Shown piece after piece: positions 19,911 through 29,426 of a stretch of DNA of 64,000 bases. Both the position numbers and the translations under genes were made by a program. Source of the DNA: Pohlia nutans (taxonomy: Eukaryota; Streptophyta; Bryopsida; Bryales; Mniaceae); the NCBI GenBank assembly GCA_022496805.1, contig CM040106.1, positions 8,370,001 through 8,434,000 of the forward strand. Direction: 5' to 3'. The notes below the pieces were generated by a model. It was not told the origin of the DNA. It saw only the letters and a list, made by a program, of their open reading frames with translations, and ran no database searches. How positions within the stretch are numbered: the first letter of the stretch is position 1; each line of letters opens with the position of its first letter.

Positions 19911-22900
19911 AGACCGTGCGGTTGGACAAGTTCAAATCACAAGGTCTCTTCCTTTCCGGTCAACCCTCTCGTTGTTTTAATGTACCTTTATCTTTTATTT
20001 GTTTGAACCTTCAAACATCCGCCTTGATAGATTCAGGAGCCTCTGCTTGTTTCATAGATGAGGATTTCGTAAAACTTCACAATATTTCTTTAGTTAAAAA
20101 ACCATATCCTGTTCCTGTAGAAGTAATAGATGGACGACCCTTAGCCTCAGGTCATGTCACCCACGAAACTATTCCTTTAGAAATAGAGTTAGAAGGTCAT
20201 AATAGTTTTCTTGTTTTTAATGTCATTAAAACCCCTACAAGCTCTATCATACTAGGACTATCTTGGCTTAGAAAATACAATCCCAATATAGATTGGAGTA
20301 CCCTCAAAATCAAGTCATTTCCTAGCACTACGATGCCCCCAACACAACCAACTAGGTCCAAAATTCGTCACCCTAAACCATTGTTCATTGGAGCAAAGGC
20401 TTTTATGAGAGCTGCAAAACACAGCAATCCGTTTGCTATTTATGCAACTCCGGCTCGTGATGAAGCAACTATAGTTACGAGTATTCCGGATCAGTATAAG
20501 GAGTTTCAAGATGTTTTTGAGAAGAAAAATGCTGATATTTTACCGGAGCATCGACCTTATGACTGCGCGATTGATCTGCAAGACGGCGCGCAACCACCTT
20601 TTGGCCCGATTTACAACCTCTCTCAAAACGAACTCGTAGCGTTGAAAGAATATATTGAAGAAAATCTCGCCAAAAACTTCATCCGTCACTCGAAGTCTCC
20701 AGCTGGTGCCCCAATACTCTTTGTCAAGAAGAAGGACGGCTCTTTACGAATGTGTGTTGATTATCGCGGCCTGAACAAGATTACTGTGAAGAATCGATAC
20801 CCGTTGCCGTTGATATCTGGACTTCTAGATCAACTTGGACAGGCCAAGATCTATACGAAGATTGATTTACGCGGAGCTTACAACCTAGTACGCGTTAAAG
20901 AAGGGGACGAATGGAAAACTGCATTTCGAACAAGGTATGGTCATTTTGAATACAATGTCATGCCTTTTGGACTTACAAATGCACCTGCCATATTTCAACA
21001 TTTGATGAACGACGTCTTCCGGGAATTTTTGGATAAGTTTGTCGTGTGCTATTTGGATGACATCTTAATCTATTCCAAGAATGTTGAAGAACATGAAGAA
21101 CATGTGAAGCTTGTATTACAAAAATTACGAGATGCTGGATTATACGCAAAAGCAGAAAAGTGCGTATTTCATCAACCGCAAGTGGAGTTTCTTGGGTATA
21201 TTATTTCCAATGAAGGCTTATCTATGGATCCAAAGAAGATTGAAGCTATCACGAATTGGTTAACTCCCCAAACGGTACGTGATGTACAATGTTTTCTCGG
21301 ATTTGCTAATTTTTATCGAATTTTCATCCATAATTATTCTCAAATTGCTGCTGCATTGACTCGATTGACATGCAAAGACAAGCTCGATTGGGGACTTGAA
21401 GCGGAGAATGCTTTTCAAAATCTGAAGACTGCTTTTACAACGGCTCCAATTTTGATTCATCCAGACTTCTCAAAACCATTTTATATGGAGACTGATGCAT
21501 CAGACTTTGCATTAGGTGCAGTATTATCGCAAAAGGGAGATGACGCAAAACTTCATCCAGTTGCGTTCTATTCTAGAAAATTCTCTGCTGCAGAAATCAA
21601 CTACGAGATCCATGACAAAGAACTACTTGCTATAGTGGACTCGTTTCAAGAATGGCGTCATTTTCTTGAAGGCGCTTCGCACCAGGTGACTGTATACACA
21701 GATCACAAAAATCTTGAATATTTTATGTCAGCTCGTGTATTAAATCGTCGGCAAGCTCGTTGGAACATGTCATTATCTCGTTTTGACTTTGTCATCACAT
21801 ATCGACCTGGAAGACAACAAGGATTATCAGATGCTTTGTCTCGAAGATCCTATCTTGCGCCTAAAGAAGGAGAAGCTGCGTATGACCAACAACGAACAAT
21901 TCTTTTGAAAACCGAGCAATTTCGAGTTCACAGAGCGACTATGGCAATGCCAGTTGACTCATCATTTCTTGACCAAGTTCGTGCAATATCAGCAATGGAC
22001 CCTCTTGTTCTTGACATTCAGCGTCGCCCTGCTACTGATCGCGACAATTTCAAATTTGTGGATGACCTCTTGTATTTTGAGGAGCGCTTGTATATTCCAG
22101 AAGGTTCTACACGCCTTCGAATTCTTCAAGCCCGTCATGATTTTCCTGCAGCCGGACATTTTGGGTTCAACAAGACGTTAGAACTCATTTCTCGAGATTT
22201 TTGGTGGCCTCAGATGTGGAAGACTGTCAAAGACTATGTCCTTTCTTGTGACACTTGTTCTAGATCGAAGAATCCACGACATCGTCCGTATGGACTCTTG
22301 CAGCCGCTGCCTATTCCAAAGCAGCCATGGTCTTCTGTTTCTATGGATTTCATCACCGATTTACCTCCATCGAAGTCATTTGACACCATATTCGTGGTTG
22401 TTGACCGATTGACAAAAATGACACATTTCATTCCTTGCAAGAAGACAATCATCGGAGAAGAGACAGCAAGATTATTTTTGGACAACATTTATCGATATCA
22501 TGGATTACCAGATGACATCGTTTCAGATCGTGGACCGCAATTTGTCTCTAAATTTTGGAGATCTCTTTTTGAAATCTTGAAGGTGCAAATCAAACTCTCT
22601 TCTGCTTTTCATCCTCAAACTGATGGCCAAACGGAGCGTGTAAACCAAGTATTGGAGCAGTATTTGCGTTGCAACATCAACTATCAACAAGACGATTGGA
22701 CTTTGCACTTGCCATTGGCTGAATTTGCATATAATAATACCGTTCATGCATCGACTCAACAAACGCCATTCTATGCCAACTATGGATATCATCCAAAGTT
22801 TGACATGTTAAAACCGATAGAGAATGAGAATCCGGCAGCAGTCGACTTTGCAATAAGATTATCAGAACTCCATGCGTTGATGAAGATTCATTTAGGAGAA

Positions 22901-23398
22901 GCCCAAGATCGCTACAAAGGCGCCGCAGATAAACTTAGAAAGGAATCACCGTCATTCCTAATTGGCGACAAAGTATGGCTTATTCGGCGCAATATCAAGA
23001 CTACAAGACCATGTGATAAGTTGGACTATCGTCGATTAGGACCATTCCTTATTCAGCAACAAGTCAATCCGGTGGCTTTTCGGTTGGACCTACCAGCATC
23101 TATGAAGGTACATCCTGTTTTTCATGTGTCACTGTTAGAACCATACAAAGAGTCGAATATACCAGGAAGAAAGCAACCACCACCGCCCAGCATTGAAGTT
23201 GATACCCACGAGGAATATGAAGTTGAAAAAGTACTTGATTCGCGGCGAAGACGAGGCAAATTAGAATATCTTATACACTGGCGTGGTTACGACATCAATG
23301 AACGGACGTGGGAACCAGCAATAAATGTCGTTGACGCGCCTCAAAAGGTACAGGAATTTCATCAACGTTATCCTGATAAGCCACGACCTATTCGATGA
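19814..23398 (+). CDS. pol: gypsy Pol polyprotein (PR-RT-RH-IN-chromodomain)
   Basis: The frame is open for 1194 codons from an internal ATG at 19814; real translation probably enters by -1 frameshift at 19883-19889. Protease DSGA is at residues 73-76. RT spans about 290-460 with YLDD at 413-416. RNase H follows (about 515-640, METDAS start). Integrase has an HHCC zinc finger (about 775-820), then the core with MDFITDL, SDRGPQF and the final Glu. The last 60 residues are a chromodomain (EEYEVEKVLDSR...IHWRGY...TWEP) with all three aromatic-cage positions (Y, W, Y), so binding to methylated H3 lysine is expected by analogy with HP1. No stop or frameshift is seen. Stop codon TGA. Confidence 0.95.
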   Translation: MLQKATSPYFQDTEHVRGGPSTIKKRRDPTTIETVRLDKFKSQGLFLSGQPSRCFNVPLSFICLNLQTSALIDSGASACFIDEDFVKLHNISLVKKPYPVPVEVIDGRPLASGHVTHETIPLEIELEGHNSFLVFNVIKTPTSSIILGLSWLRKYNPNIDWSTLKIKSFPSTTMPPTQPTRSKIRHPKPLFIGAKAFMRAAKHSNPFAIYATPARDEATIVTSIPDQYKEFQDVFEKKNADILPEHRPYDCAIDLQDGAQPPFGPIYNLSQNELVALKEYIEENLAKNFIRHSKSPAGAPILFVKKKDGSLRMCVDYRGLNKITVKNRYPLPLISGLLDQLGQAKIYTKIDLRGAYNLVRVKEGDEWKTAFRTRYGHFEYNVMPFGLTNAPAIFQHLMNDVFREFLDKFVVCYLDDILIYSKNVEEHEEHVKLVLQKLRDAGLYAKAEKCVFHQPQVEFLGYIISNEGLSMDPKKIEAITNWLTPQTVRDVQCFLGFANFYRIFIHNYSQIAAALTRLTCKDKLDWGLEAENAFQNLKTAFTTAPILIHPDFSKPFYMETDASDFALGAVLSQKGDDAKLHPVAFYSRKFSAAEINYEIHDKELLAIVDSFQEWRHFLEGASHQVTVYTDHKNLEYFMSARVLNRRQARWNMSLSRFDFVITYRPGRQQGLSDALSRRSYLAPKEGEAAYDQQRTILLKTEQFRVHRATMAMPVDSSFLDQVRAISAMDPLVLDIQRRPATDRDNFKFVDDLLYFEERLYIPEGSTRLRILQARHDFPAAGHFGFNKTLELISRDFWWPQMWKTVKDYVLSCDTCSRSKNPRHRPYGLLQPLPIPKQPWSSVSMDFITDLPPSKSFDTIFVVVDRLTKMTHFIPCKKTIIGEETARLFLDNIYRYHGLPDDIVSDRGPQFVSKFWRSLFEILKVQIKLSSAFHPQTDGQTERVNQVLEQYLRCNINYQQDDWTLHLPLAEFAYNNTVHASTQQTPFYANYGYHPKFDMLKPIENENPAAVDFAIRLSELHALMKIHLGEAQDRYKGAADKLRKESPSFLIGDKVWLIRRNIKTTRPCDKLDYRRLGPFLIQQQVNPVAFRLDLPASMKVHPVFHVSLLEPYKESNIPGRKQPPPPSIEVDTHEEYEVEKVLDSRRRRGKLEYLIHWRGYDINERTWEPAINVVDAPQKVQEFHQRYPDKPRPIR
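19883..19949 (+). promoter_or_regulatory. candidate -1 ribosomal frameshift site with pseudoknot (gag-pol)
   Basis: In the gag frame the heptamer is A AAA AAC (19883-19889), the classic X XXY YYZ slippery site, and pol is in the -1 frame. Eight nt later stem 1 forms between CCAACC (19898-19903) and GGTTGG (19920-19925). The loop segment AGAGACC (19909-19915) pairs with GGTCTCT (19943-19949), giving an H-type pseudoknot with loops of 5, 4 and 17 nt. The gag stop codon lies inside the structure. All this is visible in sequence; function is inferred. Confidence 0.65.
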
Positions 23399-23432
23399 TA
23401 ACTTCAACAAGAAGCTCTTCCGTTGAGAGCTG

Positions 23433-23440
23433 TATATAAA
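23433..23440 (+). promoter_or_regulatory. TATA box upstream of gypsy ORF3
   Basis: TATATAAA lies 84 bp before the ORF3 ATG and 35 bp after the pol stop. It sits between the arms of a perfect 10-bp inverted repeat, GTTGAGAGCT (23422-23431) and AGCTCTCAAC (23468-23477). A start of transcription near 23465 would fall at the second arm. This suggests a separate mRNA for ORF3. Confidence 0.5.
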
Positions 23441-23516
23441 GAGGGGAGAGCAATCAAAGAGCAACACAGCTCTCAACCTCAGAAACATCTTCTCTTGTAC
23501 TTCTTTTCTTCTCAAT

Positions 23517-23960
23517 ATGTCTAATTGGAAGGTATTCCAAGACTCTTTAGATTCTGAATCGCAACCGGAGTCTGAGCGTGAGCTGTCTTTATCACAATTG
23601 CCGAACCAGCCTGTAGATCCTTTGCCACTACAAGAGCCTCGAAACGAAGCTGGACCTTCTCAACAACGAAGACGGCCTCGAAATGAAGAACCTCTTGAAC
23701 CACGGCAACGTCGAAAAATACCCAGTAGCAGATCGTTGGTGATTGTCATCGAAGTAGAACCTGCTTTTGAAGGTCGCCCGGAAGCAGTATTTGAAGGACT
23801 TTTTTGCAACGAAGACACAGAAGTCCAAGCATGGTCTCAAGTAGCGGGCGTCGGTCACTATCGCTGGTTGCAAGGGCCCTTAAACCACTTAACTCGCGCT
23901 AGACAACTTGAGTATGTCGGAGAAACCATGAGACATATTTTTGATTTTCTTCGCCTCTGA
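23517..23960 (+). CDS. gypsy ORF3, extra protein between pol and 3' LTR
   Basis: The ATG at 23517 opens 147 codons ending in TGA at 23958-23960. The first 80 residues are Pro/Gln/Glu/Ser-rich and hydrophilic with a basic cluster (PRQRRKIPS) that could be a nuclear signal. Residues 80-147 look globular (VIVIEVEPAF, then VAGVGHYRWLQGPL, then a C-terminal helix). There is no signal peptide or membrane segment, so it is not an envelope protein. I do not recognise it. The ORF is intact, has its own TATA box and ends 55 bp before the LTR. Accessory genes at this place occur in some plant retrotransposons. Confidence 0.6.
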   Translation: MSNWKVFQDSLDSESQPESERELSLSQLPNQPVDPLPLQEPRNEAGPSQQRRRPRNEEPLEPRQRRKIPSSRSLVIVIEVEPAFEGRPEAVFEGLFCNEDTEVQAWSQVAGVGHYRWLQGPLNHLTRARQLEYVGETMRHIFDFLRL

Positions 23961-24002
23961 TCGAGAGTCCACAACAACACTCCTCGTGAAGACTCGTCGC
24001 TA

Positions 24003-24015
24003 GAGAGGGAGGTGA
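24003..24015 (+). promoter_or_regulatory. gypsy polypurine tract
   Basis: GAGAGGGAGGTGA abuts the 3' LTR start at 24016. It primes plus-strand synthesis in LTR elements (family knowledge). Confidence 0.75.
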
Positions 24016-24565
24016 TGTCACGGACATAGAACCTTGAGATGGGTATTGCAAAGACTAGGCCTTGAAGCCAGAGATATGTTATTGTTCAAGACTAGTTCGT
24101 GATGGGTATTGCCGTAGTTGTCCAGAGATAAGTTATTGTCCAAACTAGTTCGTGATGGGTATTGCCGTATTGTCCAGTGATAAGTTATTGTCCAAACTAG
24201 TTCGTGATGGGTATTGCCACCGACATAGAACCTTCTAGAATACTTCTAGAAGTTCTATAGGTCCTTTGACTTTTAGGATCTTTCTAGATACTTCCTAGGG
24301 ACTCTCATAGTCTCTAGGAAGCCCCTTCAGAAGCTTCCTTAGTACTAGTATATCTAGGGGACGAGATGAGGGACTCCTCACTCTCGTCAACACAAGTTTA
24401 GGAGCACTCTTGAGTGTGCCTTGTCTTGTATCTTGTTCAACTATCGATTAGTTCAATATACTTTCTTGAGAACCACTCTTGTGTACTATTGCACTTCTTG
24501 TTCTTGGGTCCTTGTTCATGTTCTTGCTCTTGTTCTCTTGTTCTTGAGTTCTTGTGTCCCTGACA
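24016..24565 (+). repeat. 3' LTR of gypsy element
   Basis: A 550-bp copy, identical by eye to 18014-18563, with the same tandem units and TATA box. It is followed by the ACATC duplication and then copia-1 integrase sequence on the minus strand. Confidence 0.95.
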
Positions 24566-24570
24566 ACATC

Positions 24571-26815
24571 AACGATAGGAGATTTGGAGGGTGTGTCCAC
24601 AATAACGTCTTCACATCTCCCACTTGGACCATCCTCCAAATGCGGCTCAACCGCAGACTCCTCACAAAACGTCACATCGCGCGATCGAATAATCTTTTTC
24701 GTGTCCACCGACATCAACCTATACGCCTTGGTACCTTCACAATATCCAAAAAACACACACTTTTCGGCCTTTGCATTAAGTTTGGTCCTACGAGCATCCG
24801 GTACCTTTGCATATGCAATACATCCAAAGATGCGCATGTGTGAAACGCAAGGTCGCCTCCCACTCCACGCTTGCTCGGGTGTCATGTTTGCAACCGCACT
24901 TGTAGGGCACCAATTGCGAGTGTGCACCGCATTCACCACCGCTTCCGCCCAAAGATCCAACTTCAAGTTTTGAGCATGCAACATGCTCCTTGCCATCTCC
25001 ACAATGGTTCGATTTGCGCGCTCCGCAACTCCATTTTGTTGAGGCGTATATGGGGCCGATGTTTGACACGCAATGCCTTCTTTCTTCAAAAACTCATCAA
25101 ACTTGTTGGACATAAGTTCACCGCCGTTGTCAGATCGAAACACCTTGATCTTCTTCTCGAATTGCTTCTCCACCAACGCCTTGAAATCCTTGAACTTGTC
25201 AAAGCACTCACTCTTGGCCTTGATTGGATAGAGCCAAATCTTCCGTGAAAAATCATCAATAAAGGTCACAAAGTACTTGTATCCCCCAATCGACGTCGTC
25301 TTCATTGGGCCACACACATCGGAATGAAAAATCTCTATAGGCTTGGTTGCACAAGTTGCCCCTTCACCCGCAAATGGCAATCATTGTTCGTTGCCCTCAA
25401 TGCAACCCTCACAAATAAATGAAAAAGGATCCACATCTGGCTGAAGTAGGTCCATGCCACTAAGAGTTTTTACACTCTTGATGTTCAAATGGCCGAGTCG
25501 ACGATGCCATAACTCCAACTTGTCATCCTTTGCGCTTGATTGCGCCAACGCCGCCAATTCACTCGTATGCACTTTCAAAAACATGATGTGGTACAATCCG
25601 TCGATTTTATAAATGATGGCCATTTTGTCTCGACTCGGTGATAACACAAAGCTCCCCGTATCACTAAACTCTACACGCAAGCTTTTTGCAACCAAATGCC
25701 TCACCGAAAGAAGGTTGGCCTTTAGTTTGGGAACGTGGAGGACATCTTTGATAGTGATTGTCTTCACACAGCCCCCCACCTCCGTGTCCACTACAATTTG
25801 GCCTTTACCCACGGCCTCAAGCACTGTATCATCTCCCAAAATCACTCTCTTTGGCGAAATAAGATGATAGGAATGAAAACAACTCCTTTCGGGTGCCATG
25901 TGGCTCATGGCACCCATATCTACAATCCAATCGCTCACAGTACCGTTGCATGATACGTGACTTGCCATGTTTGCGTATTCGTAATCATCATCACTCATGC
26001 TTACGTCACAAGAGACATACCTTGTGGTGAAAGCATACTTATCATCATTGTCACGTGTGTTTGTGTTGTTGGCACTCTCGCCCTTCTCATTGTACTTCCG
26101 TTTGAAACAATATTTTGCAAGGTGACCCTTCTTGCCACAATAGAAGCACACCTTGTCGCTAGAGCTCCCACCGCCTCCCTTCTTGGATTGCTTTGCCAAA
26201 AGAGCCGCACTATCTCCACGAGACTCATTCTCCTTTCGCCGCGAGAGCTCGTGCAACAACCGCGACGTCACATAGTCCAATGTGAGTTCGGAAATAGGCC
26301 TCGTCTCCATAGCCATGATGCGATACTCAAATGAGGGTGGTAGACTCTCCAAGAGCGTCATCACGATGTCCCCATCCGATATGGTCACATCCGCACCGTT
26401 GAGTTGATCCGCGAGTGCTTTGACCTTGTTGATGTGCTCCAACATGTCATCGTCTTCCTCCATCTTGATGGTGAAGAACTTGCGCCTCAAAAACAAAATG
26501 TTGCCCAACTCTTGGCTTCGTGAATGTTGCAAAGCTTTCCCATGCTTCCGCTGGTGTCTTGCAAGAACGAATGTGCGCAAGTCGTGAATCCGAGAGATTG
26601 AGAGCCAAAATTGCAAATGCCTTCTTCTCCCTCCTCATGTATGCTTGCATAGTGCGAGGGTCCGAAGTAGAATTAGGGGGCTTCTCACTACCATCTACAA
26701 TCTCCCACAAGTCCTTCTTGGCCATCACCATCTCCATTTTGAACTTCTACAAGTGGAAATTCACCCCATCAAACTTGTCTACCACTTTGGGACCCTCACC
26801 CTCATAAGATGCCAT
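24571..26815 (-). pseudogene. copia-1 Gag, protease and integrase segment, broken
   Basis: The minus-strand ATG at 26815 starts the Gag. A TAG interrupts codon 23 (copia-2 has Trp). A frameshift follows near 26500. From 26616 the frame runs through the rest of Gag, a CCHC knuckle (CFYCGKKGHLAKYC) and a protease whose active site reads DMGA instead of DSGA. Then come the HHCC motif and a TGA near 25381 where copia-2 has Arg. Integrase (HSDVCGP, FRSDNGGEL, Glu in NGVAERA) continues to the gypsy insertion at 24570. With three kinds of lesion it is non-functional. Confidence 0.88.
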
Positions 26816-27622
26816 GATATACGTCTCCCGACTCAAATCAACCCTCAAACTCAAAAAGGACACTTGTTTTTATGATTTTTGATAGAATGTAGCACCTTTG
26901 TGCTTTTAATGCCTCTACAACAACTCTAAACCTCAAATCAGCTTTTTTGTGCTCCTCACACACCTTCTAACACTCAAGTGCAAAGGTTCCACACTCAAAT
27001 TGCCACAATGTTCACCAAAATACCTCAAATCACTCAATGGAGCTCTCCACTACTCCAATTGCCTCAAAACAACACCTTAGTGTTTCCAATCACTCAATAC
27101 ACATAATCGACACCTTTGGGTCCTTCAATAGCACTTAATCAATGCTCATAGACTCACTTAAGCCCTCAAAACCCAAATTGCATTGAATTGCCCAAAACCG
27201 CACCTTTGTGCTCCCAAGTGCATTAAACGACTCCACATGAAATTTTGAGCACTCCGAGGGTATGAAACACATGCAACACCTCTTCCTAAGTGCCCAATCA
27301 CTAAAATTAGATCGTAGACTCTTCCCTTAGCGCCTCAACACCTCACAAATCACTTGCAATCTCACAAGTGCACCAAATTGAACAAAACAATGTTCCAGTT
27401 ACAAAAAGGGTTTGGAATCAAGAAAGTAGAGCACCAAAGGAAGAGATTGACCAAGAAGAGTGCTCCAATGTGCAACTTCAGCCCGTGCGCACCTCCAAGA
27501 GACAATACTCCTCCAAAAAGCTCCAAAAATAATATGCTCCCAAAAGCTCCAAATTGGCCCCTTCCGCAACGACCTCCAATAAAACGCCTCAATGCAATCC
27601 AACACTCACGCAACACACATGA
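26816..27622. other. copia-1 untranslated leader
   Basis: About 0.8 kb of A/C-rich sequence on the plus strand (CTCAAA, CACCTTTGTGC, CTCCAAAA motifs) between the Gag start and the PBS. The plus-strand frame at 27354-27785 is a by-product of this composition and overlaps the LTR, so I do not call it a gene. Confidence 0.7.
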
Positions 27623-27636
27623 GTGGGCTCATAACC
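27623..27636 (-). promoter_or_regulatory. copia-1 primer-binding site, tRNA-iMet anticodon-arm type
   Basis: Directly inside the 5' LTR the plus strand reads GTGGGCTCATAACC, which is the anticodon stem-loop sequence of plant initiator tRNA-Met (GTGGGCCCATAACC) with one C-to-T mismatch. A primer ending in the anticodon arm implies a cleaved tRNA half, as known for Drosophila copia. Confidence 0.75.
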
Positions 27637-27891
27637 TATTGAAGGTGATAGAGGAATGCACAAGGCACATACACAAATACAAGGAATGCGTAGAAAGAGA
27701 TGATCTTTACTCAAGAGCTTCCCTCCTTAAGAGGTGTACACTAGGAGGTGTGCATGACAACCCATATGGGATAACTCACCACTAGAGGCCTCTAAGATCA
27801 ACCCATGCCTTAACCCCTCTCCTACACATTATTATTTCCACCCAAACTCCTTTGGCTTCTAGCAACACTAACCTACATCTTCTACTTCACA
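27637..27891 (-). repeat. 5' LTR of copia-1 (right end)
   Basis: Nearly identical to 15968-16223, with a few substitutions (for example GCACAAGGC against GCAGAAGGC near the start) and a missing A at the outer end. The differences show the insertion is older than that of copia-2. On the coding strand the primer-binding site follows its inner edge. Confidence 0.9.
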
Positions 27892-27896
27892 GGCAT

Positions 27897-29066
27897 TGCC
27901 CTAAAACCTTACAGCCGCTAGATTTGAATTTCTTCGACGGCGGAGATACTATGGTGACATTTACTTACACTGTATGAATTACACCAGGAAAAATAAACCG
28001 AGCTTTGGTGGCCCAATCACAGTATGACATGAAAGCGGTGTGTGAAAACTAAGTAGACTTAGCTAATTCCACACGTTCTGATTTGCACCAATCAGAAGCC
28101 TGACAACAGCCGAGAAAACCGACCTCAACATAAATGCAAAAGCAACATCTAATAATATTGGAGTTTACTCGAATGTGCAATGTAGTAAGTTCTAACAGTT
28201 CTGTGTTGTTGATCGACGGCAGCGGTAAGAAAGGAGGTAAATCGGAAGAGGGTAGTTCGGGGTATGGGGGTGGAGGGGTGGGAAACGTGTAAAGCATGAC
28301 GTGGCACGCGTTGCCACATGGACTGCTAGGTAAGCAAATGGTGCGTGACAAGGCATGCTACGGGGGAAAAAGAAGCCCCCCCGAAACGACCGGTTCAACA
28401 GATTGCAAACAACACATTCGTGCTGCAGGATGTCCACCATAATGCGACCAAATCCATAGAATCCCACAACTGATTTGTGTTGGATTTCTGTTACAATGGT
28501 TGCAGTTTCTCTACTAGTGCTTTCAGCTTGTGTAGACATATCTAGTTTTTTTCTTCTTCCGACTATTTGATTTAGGTGTGACTAGTCCTACTAGGGGGTA
28601 GTCCCTTTTTGCCTTCAAATTTCTACAACTAATTGCCAACCATTAACTCTCCGCGCTGTCTTTCCTATCACTGATAAGGCCATCACCTTCTAACTTGTTA
28701 ATGCTCATAGGCCGGCTTTGTTGTAAGGCGTCACACAATCTGATCTTTGACAAACTATATATTGGTGCAGCATGTATGATCCATCAACATGGTAGAGATA
28801 ATGGGCCATCATGCATTATTTCAAATTCAAATAAATTATAAATTTGAGATGAATAGATGGCTACAACCTTTGGGGCACTCACCTTTTCCTTGACAATATT
28901 ATTGAGGTGGTATTTGGACATACATTAGAGGCTATGAAAGAAAAGTAGGATGCCCTTCTTATTATAGTATCGAATGGTTGGATCAATAGTTTAGGTTTCT
29001 TGCTGTCATTCTATATTTGCTAAATGCGATTATATATTAAATACATTACAATGATGTGGTCTCATA
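27897..29066. other. sequence between copia-1 and the Tc1 element
   Basis: Apart from the weak minus-strand ORF at 28192-28539 I see no gene, repeat or RNA. It is the insertion environment of both flanking elements. Confidence 0.45.
28192..28539 (-). CDS. hypothetical small protein
   Basis: A minus-strand ATG at 28539 opens 115 codons. The first 55 residues are protein-like (TSRETATIVTEIQHKSVVGF), but after a G7 run near 28378-28384 the composition turns to Phe/Pro/His-rich, which hints at a frameshift or at non-coding sequence. No domain is recognised. Low confidence. Confidence 0.22.
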   Translation of the reverse strand: MSTQAESTSRETATIVTEIQHKSVVGFYGFGRIMVDILQHECVVCNLLNRSFRGGFFFPRSMPCHAPFAYLAVHVATRATSCFTRFPPLHPHTPNYPLPIYLLSYRCRRSTTQNC

Positions 29067-29092
29067 CAGTACCTCACAAAACTGTTCCAATG
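29067..29092 (+). repeat. left TIR of Tc1 element
   Basis: It starts CAGTACCTCACAAAACTGTT and is the perfect reverse complement of 30650-30675 over 26 bp. The internal core copy at 29262-29285 is in the opposite orientation. Confidence 0.92.
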
Positions 29093-29426
29093 CTGTAAAT
29101 ATCTTCTTTTGGTTGACTGTGGATGCTACATGGCAATTGCAAATGCCCATGTGGCATTGCAATAAGCTTCTAATCTACGTTAGGAAGCCACATGTAAAAA
29201 CCAATGACATGCATGACTATCTATACGTGACAATTGTAGGGTTCAAAGCCATCTGATTCACTGGAACAGTTTTGTGAGTGCACTCTTCCAAAACTAAATG
29301 TTTACAAAAGCTTGTCAATCTTGATGGACCTTCAACTCTTTGTTGTAGAACTTTGTTCCAGTGTGTGTATAGACCATTTTCCTACAGTTTTTTGTACTTT
29401 GTTGTTCTTGCTTCCAAGTAGAAAAG

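Larger units (their letters stand above)
18014..24565 (+). mobile_element. Ty3/gypsy chromovirus, structurally complete, nested in copia-1
   Basis: Two 550-bp LTRs, identical by eye, begin TGTCACGG and end CCTGACA. The duplication ACATC occurs at 18009-18013 and 24566-24570. Order: 5' LTR, self-priming-type PBS (18566-18578), gag (18843-19910), pol (19814-23398) in the -1 frame, a third ORF (23517-23960), a polypurine tract (24003-24015), 3' LTR. All three ORFs are open. Pol has protease, RT, RNase H, integrase and a chromodomain. It resembles Tf1/sushi-type chromoviruses of fungi and vertebrates more than the usual flowering-plant clades; that placement rests on pattern recognition and needs a tree. 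Identical LTRs mean a recent insertion. Confidence 0.95.
15968..27891 (-). mobile_element. Ty1/copia LTR retrotransposon copia-1, decayed, with nested gypsy
   Basis: The element is minus-strand. LTRs of 256 and 255 bp flank gag, protease, integrase, RT and RNase H segments. The target duplication GGCAT is at 15963-15967 and 27892-27896. A gypsy element (18014-24565 plus one copy of its ACATC duplication) lies between the integrase and RT segments; without it copia-1 is about 5.4 kb. The coding frame is broken by point stops and frameshifts. Copia-2 (42242-47917) is a close relative, sharing the order and most of the protein sequence, which makes copia-1's lesions easy to read. The right LTR lacks one A (CTTCACA against CTTCAACA). 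Confidence 0.93.

Noticed and set aside
23517..23960. gypsy ORF3 as an envelope gene
   Set aside because: No signal peptide, no transmembrane segment and no cysteine-rich ectodomain; the protein is hydrophilic and small.
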